NCBI RefSeq assembly: GCF_025377685.1 | Contig: NZ_JACEHK010000010.1 | Coordinates: 124,001 to 188,000, forward strand | Length of the DNA: 64,000 bases | Reading direction: 5' to 3' | Source: Anaerobacillus sp. CMMVII | GTDB taxonomy: Bacteria; Bacillota; Bacilli; Bacillales; Anaerobacillaceae | Part shown: positions 1 to 9,857 of the stretch, one piece after another | Layout: each line of letters begins with the position of its first letter | Numbering within the stretch: the stretch's first letter is position 1 | Notes under the pieces: model-generated | Database searches by the model: none | Seen by the model: only the letters and a program-made list of their open reading frames with translations | What the model was told of the DNA's origin: nothing | Translations under genes and position numbers: made by a program

Positions 1-293
1 GGCAAATAAAGAATTGCATTGTTGATGGCCCTCTAGCGTTAGATAATGCCATTTCAATGCAAGCAGCAGAGTTAAAGGGAATTAAAGGGGAAGTTGCGGG
101 GAATGCAGACATCATCATGGTGCCTACCATTGAGGTAGGTAATGCCCTTTACAAGTCGTTAGTTTATTTTGCTAAGGCAAAAGTAGGAGCAGTGATTACC
201 GGAGCAAAGGCGCCAATTGTATTGACATCAAGAGCTGATTCTGCAGAAAGTAAGCTGTATTCATTAGCGTTGGCAGTTCGTTCAGTTAGCTAA
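1..293 (+). CDS. ptb: Phosphate butyryltransferase, C-terminal part (gene begins before the window)
   Basis: Transfers an acyl group (butyryl, isobutyryl, isovaleryl) between CoA and phosphate, acting with Buk in branched-chain keto acid degradation. The reading frame is already open at base 3 and carries the family signature DGPLALDNA before the first internal Met at 57, so only the last ~96 residues are present. The segment with [14 protein letters not shown] and [17 protein letters not shown] is typical of the phosphotransacylase C-terminus. It is the first visible gene of a bkd operon; bcd starts 30 bases after its stop. Any promoter or bkdR-dependent sigma-L control would lie upstream of the window. 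Confidence 0.95.
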   Translation, partial: QIKNCIVDGPLALDNAISMQAAELKGIKGEVAGNADIIMVPTIEVGNALYKSLVYFAKAKVGAVITGAKAPIVLTSRADSAESKLYSLALAVRSVS

Positions 294-323
294 AAAAAGA
301 GTGGAAATAGGGAGGAAAAAACG

Positions 324-1420
324 ATGGAATTATTTAAGTATATGGAAATGTATGATTACGAGCAAGTGGTTGTTTGTCAGGACAAACAATCAGGTCTTAA
401 AGCAATAATTGCTATTCACGATACAACACTTGGACCTGCATTAGGCGGAACAAGAATGTGGACATACAATTCTGAAGCAGAAGCATTTGAGGACGCTCTT
501 CGTTTAGCTAAAGGAATGACTTATAAGAATGCAGCAGCAGGATTAAACCTCGGTGGGGGAAAACTGTAATTATTGGTGATCCTCGTAAAGATAAAAATGA
601 AGCGATGTTCCGAGCTTTTGGTCGTTACGTTCAAGGTTTAAATGGTCGTTATATTACAGCCGAAGACGTTGGGACTACAGTCGCTGACATGGATTTAATT
701 CATGAAGAAACTGATTATGTAACAGGGATTTCTCCTGCTTTTGGTTCTTCAGGTAACCCTTCACCAGTAACTGCCTATGGCGTATACGTTGGTATGAAAG
801 CGGCTGCAAAAGAAGCTTTTGGTTCTGATTCATTAGAGGGACTTACAGTTGCTGTTCAAGGTGTAGGAAATGTATCTTATACACTTTGTAAGCATCTGCA
901 CGAAGAAGGAGCTAAGCTGATCGTAACTGATATTAATAAAGAGGCTGTTGCAAGAGCGGTTGAAGATTTCGATGCGAAAGCTGTTGATATTAATGATATT
1001 TACAGTGTTGAATGTGATATTTTCTCTCCTTGTGCTCTAGGAGCTATTATTAATGATGAAACAATCCCGCAATTAAAAGCAAAGGTTATCGCTGGTGCTG
1101 CTAACAATCAGCTGAAAGAGACAAGACATGGTGACCAAATTGCTGAATTAGGAATTGTTTATGCACCTGACTATGTAATAAATGCGGGTGGTGTTATTAA
1201 CGTAGCGGATGAATTATACGGATATAACCGTGAACGTGCACTAAAGAGAGTTGAAACAATTTATGATAAAATTGAAACAATTTTTGAAATCTCAAAACGT
1301 GATGGTATCCCTACTTATTTAGCTGCTGATCGTATGGCTGAAGAAAGAATTGCAACGATGCGTCAGTCACGTAAACAATTTTTAGTCAATGAGCACAGCA
1401 TTTTAAGTAGACGTCGTTAG
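324..1420 (+). CDS. bcd: Leucine dehydrogenase (frame broken at 560-563)
   Basis: NAD-dependent oxidative deamination of leucine, valine and isoleucine to branched-chain keto acids, feeding the bkd complex. The start at 324 follows a GGAGG at about 312. The first frame ends after GLNLGGGKL; the second frame resumes with the expected continuation [16 protein letters not shown]. Adding one A to the A4 run at 560-563 restores a 365-residue protein, the usual length. The catalytic-lysine region (GGGK), the GNVS dinucleotide-binding turn and [12 protein letters not shown] are all intact, and there is no other damage. I therefore read it as a functional gene with a probable sequence error rather than a pseudogene. 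Confidence 0.93.
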
Positions 1421-1570
1421 TTCCCAGATGAAATAGATAGAGGTTGACTTTAGAGGAGTTTTGAAAAGATAAGTATATTTAAACAGGACTTATGTTTTTC
1501 TTTTGAGGCTAATAAGTTAGCCTCTATCGCTTTAAATGGGGAGAAATTTAATTAGTTGGAGGTAAGTTTT

Positions 1571-2680
1571 TTGCAACATGAATATCGAATACTCGCTATA
1601 AACCCAGGTTCAACATCAACGAAGATTGGGGTCTACGATAATGAACGTTCTTTAATGGAAAAAACAATCCGTCATGATGCTGAAAAGATTCAGTCTTATG
1701 AAAAAATTATTGATCAATACTCATTTCGTAAAGAGACCATTCTAGCAACTCTTCACGAAGAGGGGATTAACATTTCGAAATTAAGTGCCGTTGTCGGAAG
1801 AGGTGGATTACTCCGCCCTATTGAAGGTGGTACTTACGAGGTTAATGAAAAAATGTTAAAAGATTTACGTATGGGTTTTGCAGGAGAACATGCATCAAAT
1901 TTAGGTGGGATTTTAGCGTACGAAATTGCTACACAGTTAAATATCCCTTCATATATCGTCGATCCAGTCGTTGTGGATGAAATGGAGCCAATTGCAAAAA
2001 TCTCTGGTCTTGTAGATTTCGAAAGGAAAAGTATCTTTCATGCCTTAAATCAAAAAGCAGTTGCTAGAAGAATTGCGAAAGATCTAAATAAAAATTATCA
2101 AGACCTGAACTTGATTGTTACTCATATGGGTGGCGGTATTACTGTGGGTGTTCATAAGAATGGCCGCGTAATCGATGTTAACAATGGTTTACATGGTGAA
2201 GGCCCATTTTCTCCAGAGCGAGCTGGAACAGTCCCTGCAGGGGATTTAGTTTCATTGTGCTTTTCAGGGCAGTATTACGCAGCAGAAATAATGAAGAAAA
2301 TAGTTGGTCAAGGTGGACTTGTTGGGTATTTAGGAACAAATGACGCCATTCAAGTTGAAAAGATGATTGCGACTGGCGATGAGAAGGCGAAATTAGTATA
2401 TGATGCGATGGCTTATCAGGTAGCGAAAGAAATTGGAGCAGCAAGTGCTGTCTTAAACGGAGAAGTGGATGCGATTGTGTTAACAGGAGGTCTCGCTTAT
2501 GGGAAAGAGTTTGTGAGAACCATTACGGATCGAATAAGCTGGATCGCAGATGTTATCGTACATCCTGGTGAGAATGAATTGCAAGCATTAGTAGAAGGCT
2601 CACTTCGAGTTTTACGAGGGGAAGAAATTGCAAAGACTTATCCCAATTTAACAGTGATAAAAGAGAGGCAAAATAAGTAA
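1571..2680 (+). CDS. buk: Butyrate kinase
   Basis: Converts acyl phosphate plus ADP to the free acid plus ATP, conserving energy in the Ptb-Buk branch. It belongs to the acetokinase/ASKHA fold: [10 protein letters not shown] near the N-terminus (phosphate loop), [22 protein letters not shown] in the middle and VLTGGLAYG near the C-terminus. The frame is open from 1556, but that start would sit on the ribosome binding site. A TTG at 1571 lies 7 bases after GGAGGT (1558-1563) and gives [13 protein letters not shown], about 369 residues, close to family length. The 150-base gap after bcd holds a small hairpin (AGGCTAA / TTAGCCT near 1506-1525). Confidence 0.93.
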   Translation: MQHEYRILAINPGSTSTKIGVYDNERSLMEKTIRHDAEKIQSYEKIIDQYSFRKETILATLHEEGINISKLSAVVGRGGLLRPIEGGTYEVNEKMLKDLRMGFAGEHASNLGGILAYEIATQLNIPSYIVDPVVVDEMEPIAKISGLVDFERKSIFHALNQKAVARRIAKDLNKNYQDLNLIVTHMGGGITVGVHKNGRVIDVNNGLHGEGPFSPERAGTVPAGDLVSLCFSGQYYAAEIMKKIVGQGGLVGYLGTNDAIQVEKMIATGDEKAKLVYDAMAYQVAKEIGAASAVLNGEVDAIVLTGGLAYGKEFVRTITDRISWIADVIVHPGENELQALVEGSLRVLRGEEIAKTYPNLTVIKERQNK

Positions 2681-2695
2681 TATGAGGTGGTAAAA

Positions 2696-4116
2696 ATGGC
2701 TCAAGAATATGATCTGGTTATCCTAGGAGCTGGTACTGGAGGCTATGTGGCTGCAATTAAAGCATCGCAGTTAGGGTTGAAAGTCGCCGTTGTAGAAAAA
2801 GGTAAATTAGGTGGAACATGCTTACATCAAGGGTGTATTCCAAGCAAGGCGCTACTTCGAAGTGCAGAAGTATATTCAACGATGAAGAATTCCCTCGAAT
2901 TTGGAGTCAGTGCAAATGACGTAACCTTACACTTTGATAAAGTACAGCAACGAAAGCAACATATTATTGATACTCTTCATAAGGGTGTACAACACCTCAT
3001 GAAAAAAGGGAAAATTGATGTATACGAGGGACTAGGTCGTATTTTAGGACCTTCTATTTTTTCACCTACACCAGGAACAATTTCAGTCGAGATGAATAAT
3101 GGTCAAGAAAATGAAATGCTTATACCGAAGAATGTTCTAATTGCTACTGGTTCAAGACCAAGGTCATTACCAGGTCTTGAAATTGATGGGCAATACGTAC
3201 TTTCTAGTGACGAGGCTTTGCAAATGGAATCCTTACCAGAAACAATTGTAATTGTTGGTGGTGGAGTAATCGGGATAGAGTGGGCTTCAATGCTAGTCGA
3301 CTTTGGGGTAAAGGTAACGGTACTTGAATATGCAGATCGTATATTACCTACCGAAGATCACGAAATTTCCAAAGAGGCACAACGGTCTCTGAAGAAAAAA
3401 GGCGTAAAGATTGTAACAAGTGCCAAAGTTCTTCCAGAAACGCTTGTAAAAGGTGAAGGAGTCTCGATCCAAGCAGAACACAAAGGTGAAACCAAAACGT
3501 TCACTGGACAAAAGTTACTTGTTTCTGTTGGTAGGCAAGCAAATATTGAGGGAATTGGCCTTGAAAACACGGACATCCGAATTGAGAATGGGGTTATTAA
3601 ACGAATGAGTTTTACCAAACAAATGAATCGCATATTTATGCAATTGGTGACGTAATTGGTGGCTTACAATTAGCTCATGTTGCTTCTCATGAAGGTATTA
3701 TTGCAGTAGAACATATGGCGAATCAAAATCCACATCATTTGGATTATTCTTTGATTGCCAAATGTGTATACAGTGCACCTGAAATTGCAAGTGTCGGATA
3801 CACAGAGAACGAAGCGAAAGATAAGGGTTTCAAAGTCAAGACAGGAAAATTCCTATTTAAAGCGATAGGTAAAGCCTTAGTATTTGGTGAAACAGATGGA
3901 TTTGTGAAACTTGTAGTTGATGAAGAAACAGAAGATTTATTAGGAGTTCACATGATTGGGCCTCATGTGACCGATATGATTTCTGAAGCAGCTTTAGCAA
4001 AAGTACTTGATGCAACTCATTGGGAAGTTGCAAATACAATTCATCCACATCCTACGCTATCAGAAGCCATTGGTGAAGCGGCATTGGCAGTAGATGGAAA
4101 AGCAATTCACGGTTAA
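2696..4116 (+). CDS. lpdV: Dihydrolipoyl dehydrogenase, E3 of the branched-chain complex (frame broken at 3599-3601)
   Basis: FAD flavoprotein that reoxidises the lipoamide of the E2 subunit with NAD+. FAD-binding GAGTGGYVAA is at the N-terminus, the redox-active disulfide motif GGTCLHQGCIP follows, then a second Rossmann motif VGGGVIGIEWAS. The C-terminal interface domain has HPHPTLSEA with the catalytic His-Glu. The frame ends prematurely at 3655. Adding one A to AAA at 3599-3601 reads on as TNEFYQTNESHIYAIGDVIGG and restores a 473-residue protein. Start chosen at ATG 2696 after GAGGTGG. It lies between buk and bkdAA, as in Bacillus subtilis. Confidence 0.93.
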
Positions 4117-4269
4117 AAAGTTATGAGTTAAGAGTGTTGAGTTGTAAAAGCAAGTCTTTGAAGCTTTCGATTAATTTCAAAACTCAAAACTACAAACAAT
4201 GAAGTTGTGTTAAATACGATTTGGGCGTCGTTTCACAACTTGATTTACATAATAAAAGGGGGTCTTATA
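4117..4269. other. lpdV-bkdAA spacer with inverted AACTCAAAACT motifs
   Basis: A 153-base gap inside an operon that is otherwise tightly packed. It holds degenerate GAGTT-type repeats (4125-4148) and their inverse TTTCAAAACTCAAAACTAC (about 4177-4195), able to fold back on each other. The same 7-mer (CAAAACT) forms the tandem array before dinB. The strong ribosome binding site AAAGGGGG at about 4255-4262 belongs to bkdAA. No gene seen. Confidence 0.6.
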
Positions 4270-5268
4270 ATGACAGAAAACCGTCATGCAGCAGTAGGTT
4301 TAACTGACAATGATGTGCTTGAAATGTATGAAACAATGTTACTTGCAAGAAAAATAGATGAAAGAATGTGGCTGCTTAATCGTGCTGGGAAAATTCCATT
4401 TGTTATTTCTTGTCAAGGACAAGAAGCGGCACAAGTTGGTGCGGCATTTGCTTTAGACAAAGCAAAAGATTATATTTTACCGTACTATCGTGATATGGGG
4501 GTTGTATTACGCTTTGGAATGACTGCACGTGATTTAATGTTGTCAGCATTTGCAAAGGCAGAGGATCCAAACTCGGGTGGTAGACAAATGCCTGGTCACT
4601 TTGGTCAGAAGAAAAATAGAATTGTAACTGGATCTTCTCCTGTTACTACACAGGTTCCTCATGCGGTTGGAATTGCTTTAGCAGGCAAAATGCAAGGCAA
4701 AGATTTTGTTACTTTTACGACATTTGGAGAAGGTTCTTCAAACCAAGGTGATTTCCATGAAGGCGCAAACTTTGCAGCGGTTCATAAGCTTCCGGTTATC
4801 TTAATGTGTGAAAATAACAAATATGCGATTTCAGTACCGATCCATAAGCAATTAGCTTGTGAGAAAGTATCAGATCGTGCAATTGGCTATGGTATGCCAG
4901 GTGTTACAGTTGATGGAAATGATCCAATTGCTGTTTACGAAGCTGTTAAAGAAGCAGCAGACCGTGGTCGTAGAGGTGAAGGTCCTACTTTAGTTGAAAC
5001 AGTTTCTTATCGTTTAACACCTCACTCGAGTGATGACGATGATCGAGCATACCGTTCTAGAGAAGAAGTTGAAGAAGCAAAGAAAAAGGATTCTATCTTT
5101 ACCTTTAAGGCATATTTACAACAGTTAAATATCCTAACAGAAACTAACGAGCTAGAGATTAATGAGCGTATTGCCAAAGCGGTAAATGATGCAACTGAAT
5201 ATGCAGAAGCAGCACCGTATGCGGATGCAGAATCAGCGTTAAAATATGTTTATGGAGAGGGGGAATAA
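4270..5268 (+). CDS. bkdAA: Branched-chain 2-oxoacid dehydrogenase E1 alpha subunit
   Basis: Thiamine-diphosphate-dependent decarboxylation of the keto acids of Val, Leu and Ile, working as an alpha2beta2 tetramer with BkdAB. The ThDP/Mg motif begins GEGSSNQGDFHEG and ends about 30 residues later at CENNKYAISVP. YRLTPHSSDDDDRAYR matches the phosphorylation-loop region of E1 alpha. The frame is open from 4207, but ATG 4270 follows AAAGGGGG at the right distance and gives 332 residues, the family length. bkdAB starts 4 bases after the stop, indicating translational coupling. Confidence 0.95.
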   Translation: MTENRHAAVGLTDNDVLEMYETMLLARKIDERMWLLNRAGKIPFVISCQGQEAAQVGAAFALDKAKDYILPYYRDMGVVLRFGMTARDLMLSAFAKAEDPNSGGRQMPGHFGQKKNRIVTGSSPVTTQVPHAVGIALAGKMQGKDFVTFTTFGEGSSNQGDFHEGANFAAVHKLPVILMCENNKYAISVPIHKQLACEKVSDRAIGYGMPGVTVDGNDPIAVYEAVKEAADRGRRGEGPTLVETVSYRLTPHSSDDDDRAYRSREEVEEAKKKDSIFTFKAYLQQLNILTETNELEINERIAKAVNDATEYAEAAPYADAESALKYVYGEGE

Positions 5269-5271
5269 GGG

Positions 5272-6255
5272 ATGCCGATTATTTCTTATATTGATGCCGT
5301 TACTTTAGCGATAAAAGAGGAAATGGAACGAGATGATAAAGTATTCGTTCTAGGAGAAGATGTTGGTACTCGCGGTGGTGTGTTTAGAGCAACAAATGGA
5401 TTGCATGACCAGTTTGGTGAAGAACGTGTGATTGATGCACCTCTAGCCGAGTCTGCGATTGCAGGTGTAGGAATTGGTGCAGCCATGTATGGCATGAGAC
5501 CAATTGCTGAAATACAATTTGCTGATTTTATCATGCCAGCAGTAAATCAAATCGTCTCAGAAGCAGCAAGAATTCGCTATCGTTCTAATAATGACTGGAA
5601 TTGTCCAATTGTTATCCGTGCTCCTTATGGCGGTGGTGTTCATGGTGCTCTTTATCATTCCCAATCAGTAGAAGCAATGTTTGCTGGTATCCCTGGATTG
5701 AAAATTGTCATGCCTTCGACTCCATACGACGTAAAAGGGTTACTTAAAGCAGCAATTCGTGATAACGATCCTGTACTTTTCTTTGAGCATAAACGAGCTT
5801 ATCGTTTAATTAAAGGAGAGGTACCTACAGAGGATTACACGATTCCAATTGGAAAAGCAGATGTAAAACGAGAAGGTGATGATATTACGGTCATTACCTA
5901 TGGTTTAGCTGTTCATTTTGCTTTACAAGCAGCGGAACGGTTAGCAAAAGATGGTTTTTCAGCGCATATCCTTGATTTACGTACGGTTTATCCATTAGAT
6001 AAAGAAGCAATTATTGACGCTGCTAAGAAAACTGGAAAAGTACTTCTTGTAACTGAAGATAATAAAGAGGGTAGCATCATGAGTGAAGTTGCAGCAATTA
6101 TTGCTGAACATTGTTTATTTGATCTCGATGCACCAATTCAGCGTTTAGCTGGTCCAGATGTACCAGCAATGCCTTATGCACCAACAATGGAAAAATTCTT
6201 TATGATCAATCCTGATAAAGTCGAAAAAGCGATGCGAGATTTAGCGGAATTTTAA
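5272..6255 (+). CDS. bkdAB: Branched-chain 2-oxoacid dehydrogenase E1 beta subunit
   Basis: Transketolase-like partner of BkdAA that completes the ThDP site and docks on the E2 core. Seen: FVLGEDVGTRGGVFRATNGL, then APLAESAIAGVGIGAA, EIQFADFIMPAVNQI and the conserved HSQSVEA; the C-terminal transketolase domain has DLRTVYPLD and VTEDNKEG. At 327 residues it is full length. The ribosome binding site GGAGAGGGGGAATAAGGG overlaps the end of bkdAA, and bkdB follows 17 bases after the stop. Confidence 0.95.
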   Translation: MPIISYIDAVTLAIKEEMERDDKVFVLGEDVGTRGGVFRATNGLHDQFGEERVIDAPLAESAIAGVGIGAAMYGMRPIAEIQFADFIMPAVNQIVSEAARIRYRSNNDWNCPIVIRAPYGGGVHGALYHSQSVEAMFAGIPGLKIVMPSTPYDVKGLLKAAIRDNDPVLFFEHKRAYRLIKGEVPTEDYTIPIGKADVKREGDDITVITYGLAVHFALQAAERLAKDGFSAHILDLRTVYPLDKEAIIDAAKKTGKVLLVTEDNKEGSIMSEVAAIIAEHCLFDLDAPIQRLAGPDVPAMPYAPTMEKFFMINPDKVEKAMRDLAEF

Positions 6256-6272
6256 GAGAGGGAGGTAAAAGC

Positions 6273-7556
6273 ATGGCAACAGAAATTAAAATGCCTCAAC
6301 TTGGCGAAAGTGTTACAGAAGGTACGATTAGTAAGTGGCTTGTAAAGCCTGGAGATAAAGTAAATAAATACGATCCGATTGCTGAAGTAATGACTGACAA
6401 AGTTAATGCTGAAGTTCCTTCCTCTTTTACTGGAACAGTTAAAGAGCTAATTGCCGGTGAAGATGAAACAATTGAAGTTGGTGGTGTTATTTGTACGATA
6501 ACTGTAGAAGGTGAAGCAGTTGAACCACCACCTTCGTCAGCACCAGAAGTTTCAAAAAAGGCTATTAGTGTTTCTGAGGATACAAGTGAGAAAAAACGTT
6601 TTTCTCCAGCGGTACTTCGATTAGCTGGGGAACACAACATCGATTTAAGTCAAGTTCAAGGGACAGGTCGAGGTGGACGTATAACTAGGAAAGATCTTCA
6701 ATTAATGATTGAAGGTGGAATTATTCCAGAACCGAAAGTTAACGCAGTTATAGAAGAGAAGCCAGTAGCTGTTAAACCTATGGAACAAGCACCAATAGTC
6801 ACTGCAAAAGTGGCAAAAGATCCAGTATCTTCATCAATCCCTGCTTCTGCACCGGGAGATATAGAAATTCCAGTTTCAGGTGTTCGGAAAGCTATTGCTG
6901 CAAACATGGTGAAAAGTAAGCACGAGGCACCACATGCATGGACAATGGTAGAAGTAGACGTAACAAACCTTGTTCATTATCGAAACAGTGTGAAAGAGGG
7001 CTTTAAACAAAAAGAGGGATATAATTTAACATTTTTACCTTTCTTTATTAAGGCTGTTGTTGAGGCGTTAAAAGAGTTTCCACAACTTAATTCAATGTGG
7101 GCTGGTGATAAAATTATTCAGAAAAAGGACATCAACATTTCTCTTGCAGTTGCAACGGAAGATGCCCTGTACGTACCAGTAATTAAACATGCGGATGAAA
7201 AGACGATTAAGGGAATTGCTCGAGAAATCAACGAACTTGCTGGGAAAGTAAGAAACAAAACGATTTCTAGTAGTGATATGCAAGGTGGAACATTTACAGT
7301 TAATAATACAGGATCATTTGGTTCAATTCTTTCAACTCCTATTATTAACCACCCTCAGGCCGCTATTTTGTCAGTTGAATCAATTGTAAAACGTCCAGTG
7401 GTATTAGATAATGATGCAATAGCAATTCGCCATATGGTAAATTTATGCTTATCGTTAGATCATCGTGTCTTAGATGGTTTAGTTTGTGGGAGATTTTTAG
7501 CAAGAGTAAAAGAAAATTTGCAGTCTATTACGAAAGAGAATACACAGCTTTATTAA
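6273..7556 (+). CDS. bkdB: Dihydrolipoyl acyltransferase E2, branched-chain complex core
   Basis: Forms the core of the complex and moves the acyl group from E1 to CoA. Domains in order: a lipoyl domain (residues ~1-78) with the lipoylated lysine in MTDKVNAEV; a Pro/Ser/Glu-rich linker; a peripheral subunit-binding domain (~105-150, FSPAVLRLAGEHNIDLSQVQGTG); a second linker rich in Ala/Pro/Val; and the catalytic domain (~200-427) with the active-site sequence LSLDHRVLDG. Length 427, usual for the family. Last gene of the operon; a strong terminator follows. Confidence 0.95.
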   Translation: MATEIKMPQLGESVTEGTISKWLVKPGDKVNKYDPIAEVMTDKVNAEVPSSFTGTVKELIAGEDETIEVGGVICTITVEGEAVEPPPSSAPEVSKKAISVSEDTSEKKRFSPAVLRLAGEHNIDLSQVQGTGRGGRITRKDLQLMIEGGIIPEPKVNAVIEEKPVAVKPMEQAPIVTAKVAKDPVSSSIPASAPGDIEIPVSGVRKAIAANMVKSKHEAPHAWTMVEVDVTNLVHYRNSVKEGFKQKEGYNLTFLPFFIKAVVEALKEFPQLNSMWAGDKIIQKKDINISLAVATEDALYVPVIKHADEKTIKGIAREINELAGKVRNKTISSSDMQGGTFTVNNTGSFGSILSTPIINHPQAAILSVESIVKRPVVLDNDAIAIRHMVNLCLSLDHRVLDGLVCGRFLARVKENLQSITKENTQLY

Positions 7557-7561
7557 ATAAC

Positions 7562-7608
7562 TTAGGCTTTATTATGTGAGTGTTTCTCACTTAATAAAGC
7601 CTTTTTTG
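7562..7608 (+). terminator. Terminator of the bkd operon
   Basis: AGGCTTTATTA pairs with TAATAAAGCCT around an inner GTGAG/CTCAC stem, followed by T6. It lies immediately after bkdB. Confidence 0.9.
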
Positions 7609-7688
7609 AATTGAATAGTAATACATGGTTTGAACTGAATTGGGAATGCTAGAGACTGTTACATATAATTTAGAAAGGTGGATTTGTA

Positions 7689-8159
7689 ATGGAGAGAATA
7701 AAACAAAGCAAACTACTCTATGTAGTTATCGTTGCTACTCTATTATTAACTAGCATCAATAGCTTAAATGTCTATGCTGAGGATGAAACAGAGGGTGAAG
7801 CTTGTACACATATGGAGCAAGTGAAATATCAGCACAAAGCCATTAAACCACATTTTAATTTTTATTATCAGTTATTAGCCGAAAAGTATGCACCTAAGCA
7901 TGTCAAAGTATTGAAGGATGTCATCACTGAACGAGAGGCCCTATTTAAAAAATATCGTGAACTTGTAAAATCGGGTAAAGACGTCGGAGATTTCTACGAT
8001 GAAGCTTGGTTAAAGAAACATGATGAAATTCAAACACAATTTTTAGATGCTGTAGAAAAAAGGGATGATGCTGCCTTAAAGAAGATTGTCCCACAAGTAA
8101 TTGAGCACCAAAAAGAATTAAATGTACTATTAAAAAAACGACTAAAAGAACTTAAGTAG
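7689..8159 (+). CDS. Small secreted helical protein of unknown function
   Basis: I do not recognise the family. The 156-residue product has a clear Sec signal peptide (residues ~1-30: basic MERIKQSK, hydrophobic VVIVATLLLTSI, probable cleavage after VYA). An acidic stretch is followed by a single Cys-containing CTHMEQVKYQH motif, and the remainder is strongly charged and helical (KKYRELVKSGKD, KKRLKELK). Its own terminator and a good ribosome binding site (AGAAAGGTGG) make it a single-gene unit. It sits just upstream of the zinc-binding lipoprotein, but nothing visible links them functionally. Confidence 0.75.
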   Translation: MERIKQSKLLYVVIVATLLLTSINSLNVYAEDETEGEACTHMEQVKYQHKAIKPHFNFYYQLLAEKYAPKHVKVLKDVITEREALFKKYRELVKSGKDVGDFYDEAWLKKHDEIQTQFLDAVEKRDDAALKKIVPQVIEHQKELNVLLKKRLKELK

Positions 8160-8166
8160 GTGATTT

Positions 8167-8196
8167 GAGGAGACAATAGATATTGTCTCCTTTTGT
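8167..8196 (+). terminator. Terminator after the secreted protein
   Basis: GGAGACAATA and TATTGTCTCC form a perfect stem with a small GA loop, followed by TTTTG. Confidence 0.85.
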
Positions 8197-8227
8197 CTTT
8201 TTCTGGAGAGGTATTTTTGTTTACAAA

Positions 8228-8242
8228 TCGTAATTGTTACGA
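8228..8242 (+). promoter_or_regulatory. Zur operator upstream of the zinc-binding lipoprotein
   Basis: TCGTAATTGTTACGA differs at one position from the Bacillus Zur box TCGTAATNATTACGA and is flanked by A/T as usual. It ends 49 bases before the start codon, in the promoter region. This predicts repression when zinc is plentiful. Confidence 0.85.
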
Positions 8243-8264
8243 TATAATTCTTTTTGTAGATAAA

Positions 8265-8279
8265 ACGTAATCGTTTCGA
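8265..8279 (+). promoter_or_regulatory. Second, weaker Zur-like site
   Basis: ACGTAATCGTTTCGA keeps most of the Zur consensus positions and lies next to the ribosome binding site, 23 bases after the first box. A tandem arrangement would tighten repression; the match is weaker and could be chance. Confidence 0.45.
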
Positions 8280-8291
8280 AAGGGGATTAAA

Positions 8292-9443
8292 ATGAAATTT
8301 CGATCAATAAGTTTTGCAATCATATTAGTACTTACGACATTTTTATCAGCGTGTGGAGCTAAAGAGGAAGAACCCACAGATCATACGTTAGTTGATCCAG
8401 ATGTTGCCGATGAAATGCAAGTTTTACAAGTCTATACTACTATTTTTCCACTGATGGATTTCACGCAAAAAATTGGGGGAGAATATGTTGATGTCAAAAG
8501 TATAATTCCTTTAGGAGCAGACGCTCATACATTTGAACCATCTCCGAAAACAATGGTAGACGTTTCGAATGCTCATTTGTACATATACAATGGAGCAGGA
8601 ATTGAGGGTTTTGCTGATGCTGCAGCTGAAGTTTTAAAATCTGGAAATGTAAAAATTTTAATGGCGTCAGAAAATGTAGATTTATTAAAATTTGACGAAC
8701 ACAACCATGATCATGACGATCACGGTCACGATGATCACGGACATGATCATGACGATCACGGACACGAGGATGACGCACATGATCATGACGATCACGGACA
8801 CGATCATGATGATCACGGTCACGAGGATGACGGACACGATCATGACGATCACGGTCACGATGATCACGGAGATGACCATGACGAAGATCACTCTGATGAT
8901 GATCACAATCATCAACATGGAGAAGAAGATCCTCATATTTGGTTAGATCCAATTCGTTCGATTCAAATTGCAGAGAATATCAAAAATGCACTAGTAGAGT
9001 TATTACCTGAAGCTAGTGAAGATTTCGAAAGTAATTTCCTTTCTTTAAAGGAACAATTAGAAGCCTTAGATGGAGAATTTAAGAAGATGGTTGAAGAGGT
9101 TTCAAAAGATACCATTGTCGTTTCTCACGCCGGTTATGGCTATTGGACTGAGCGCTACGGAATTAAACAAGTAGGTATTTCGGGGATCTCACCTACAAAT
9201 GAACCGTCAATTAGACAAATAACCAAGGTTATTGAATTTGTAGAACATAACGAAATTAACTTTATAATATTTGAGCAAAATATTCCGATGAACATCGCTG
9301 AGACTGTTCGTTCACAAGTTGGTGCTGAAGTTCTATGGTTACACAATCTAGAGGCGCTAACTGAAGAGGACGTAGAAAATGGTGCCGATTATTTCAGTCT
9401 CATGGCTAATAATATTGAAACTTTAAGAACCGCATTAAGATAG
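8292..9443 (+). CDS. Zinc ABC transporter substrate-binding lipoprotein with a very large His/Asp loop
   Basis: Cluster A-I (ZnuA/AdcA-type) metal receptor anchored outside the membrane. Lipobox LSAC at residues ~18-21. The metal ligands of the family are visible: His in DAHTFEPSP (~79), His in DPHIWLDP (~213), His in VVSHAGYGYW (~277) and an acidic ligand region near IIFEQN. Between the first and second ligands, residues ~136-210 are almost only His, Asp, Gly and Glu in repeats of DHDDHGH, far longer than the short loop in typical ZnuA. No permease or ATPase gene is adjacent, so the partner must lie elsewhere. Two Zur-like boxes precede it. Confidence 0.92.
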   Translation: MKFRSISFAIILVLTTFLSACGAKEEEPTDHTLVDPDVADEMQVLQVYTTIFPLMDFTQKIGGEYVDVKSIIPLGADAHTFEPSPKTMVDVSNAHLYIYNGAGIEGFADAAAEVLKSGNVKILMASENVDLLKFDEHNHDHDDHGHDDHGHDHDDHGHEDDAHDHDDHGHDHDDHGHEDDGHDHDDHGHDDHGDDHDEDHSDDDHNHQHGEEDPHIWLDPIRSIQIAENIKNALVELLPEASEDFESNFLSLKEQLEALDGEFKKMVEEVSKDTIVVSHAGYGYWTERYGIKQVGISGISPTNEPSIRQITKVIEFVEHNEINFIIFEQNIPMNIAETVRSQVGAEVLWLHNLEALTEEDVENGADYFSLMANNIETLRTALR

Positions 9444-9451
9444 ATTTGTAT

Positions 9452-9486
9452 AAGAAAAGTTCGTCAATTCATGACGGACTTTTTTC
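9452..9486 (+). terminator. Terminator after the zinc-binding lipoprotein
   Basis: AAAGTTCGTCA pairs with TGACGGACTTT across an ATTCA loop, followed by T6. Confidence 0.85.
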
Positions 9487-9489
9487 TAT

Positions 9490-9643
9490 AGGTTCATTTC
9501 TAAAACATTGTTGCTTTTTTTGTGAAAATTCCTTAGATAAAGATATCCCCAAATAAATTGAGTAAGAAAAGAGCACTACTTACTAAATAAGTAGGGAAAT
9601 CTTAGTATTTACTTAAGCAACAAACTTTGCGAAAACAGCCTTT
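9490..9643. repeat. MITE-like element, copy A
   Basis: About 154 bases. The left end GGTTCATTTC..AACATTGTTGC and right end GCAACAAACTTTGCG.AAAACAGCC are inverted copies of each other. The interior AAGAAAAGAGCACTACTTAC is shared with copies B (inverted) and C. The remaining 9644-9857 is AT-rich and holds the brxB promoter region; no gene seen there. Confidence 0.75.
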
Positions 9644-9857
9644 CTATAATTCTTCCTTGGTATTAGTATTTGTAGAAAAATCTAATAAAGAGAAGAGCTA
9701 TATTTGTTAGTATTGACAGTAAGCTAAGCCACTTTTTTCTATGAAGTGTATTTCAAAACATGAATTTGCTTATATTAATAATACATATTGCTTTGTAAAT
9801 CTAGATCTTACGTGTACAATATAGCTATAGTGTTAATATAAAAAAGAGGTGAACTAC

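Noticed and set aside
8494-8952. Long open frames opposite and beside the zinc-binding lipoprotein (one His/Arg/Asp-rich, others Met/Ile/Thr-rich)
   Set aside because: They are by-products of the repetitive His/Asp codons of the real gene; no ribosome binding sites and extreme composition.
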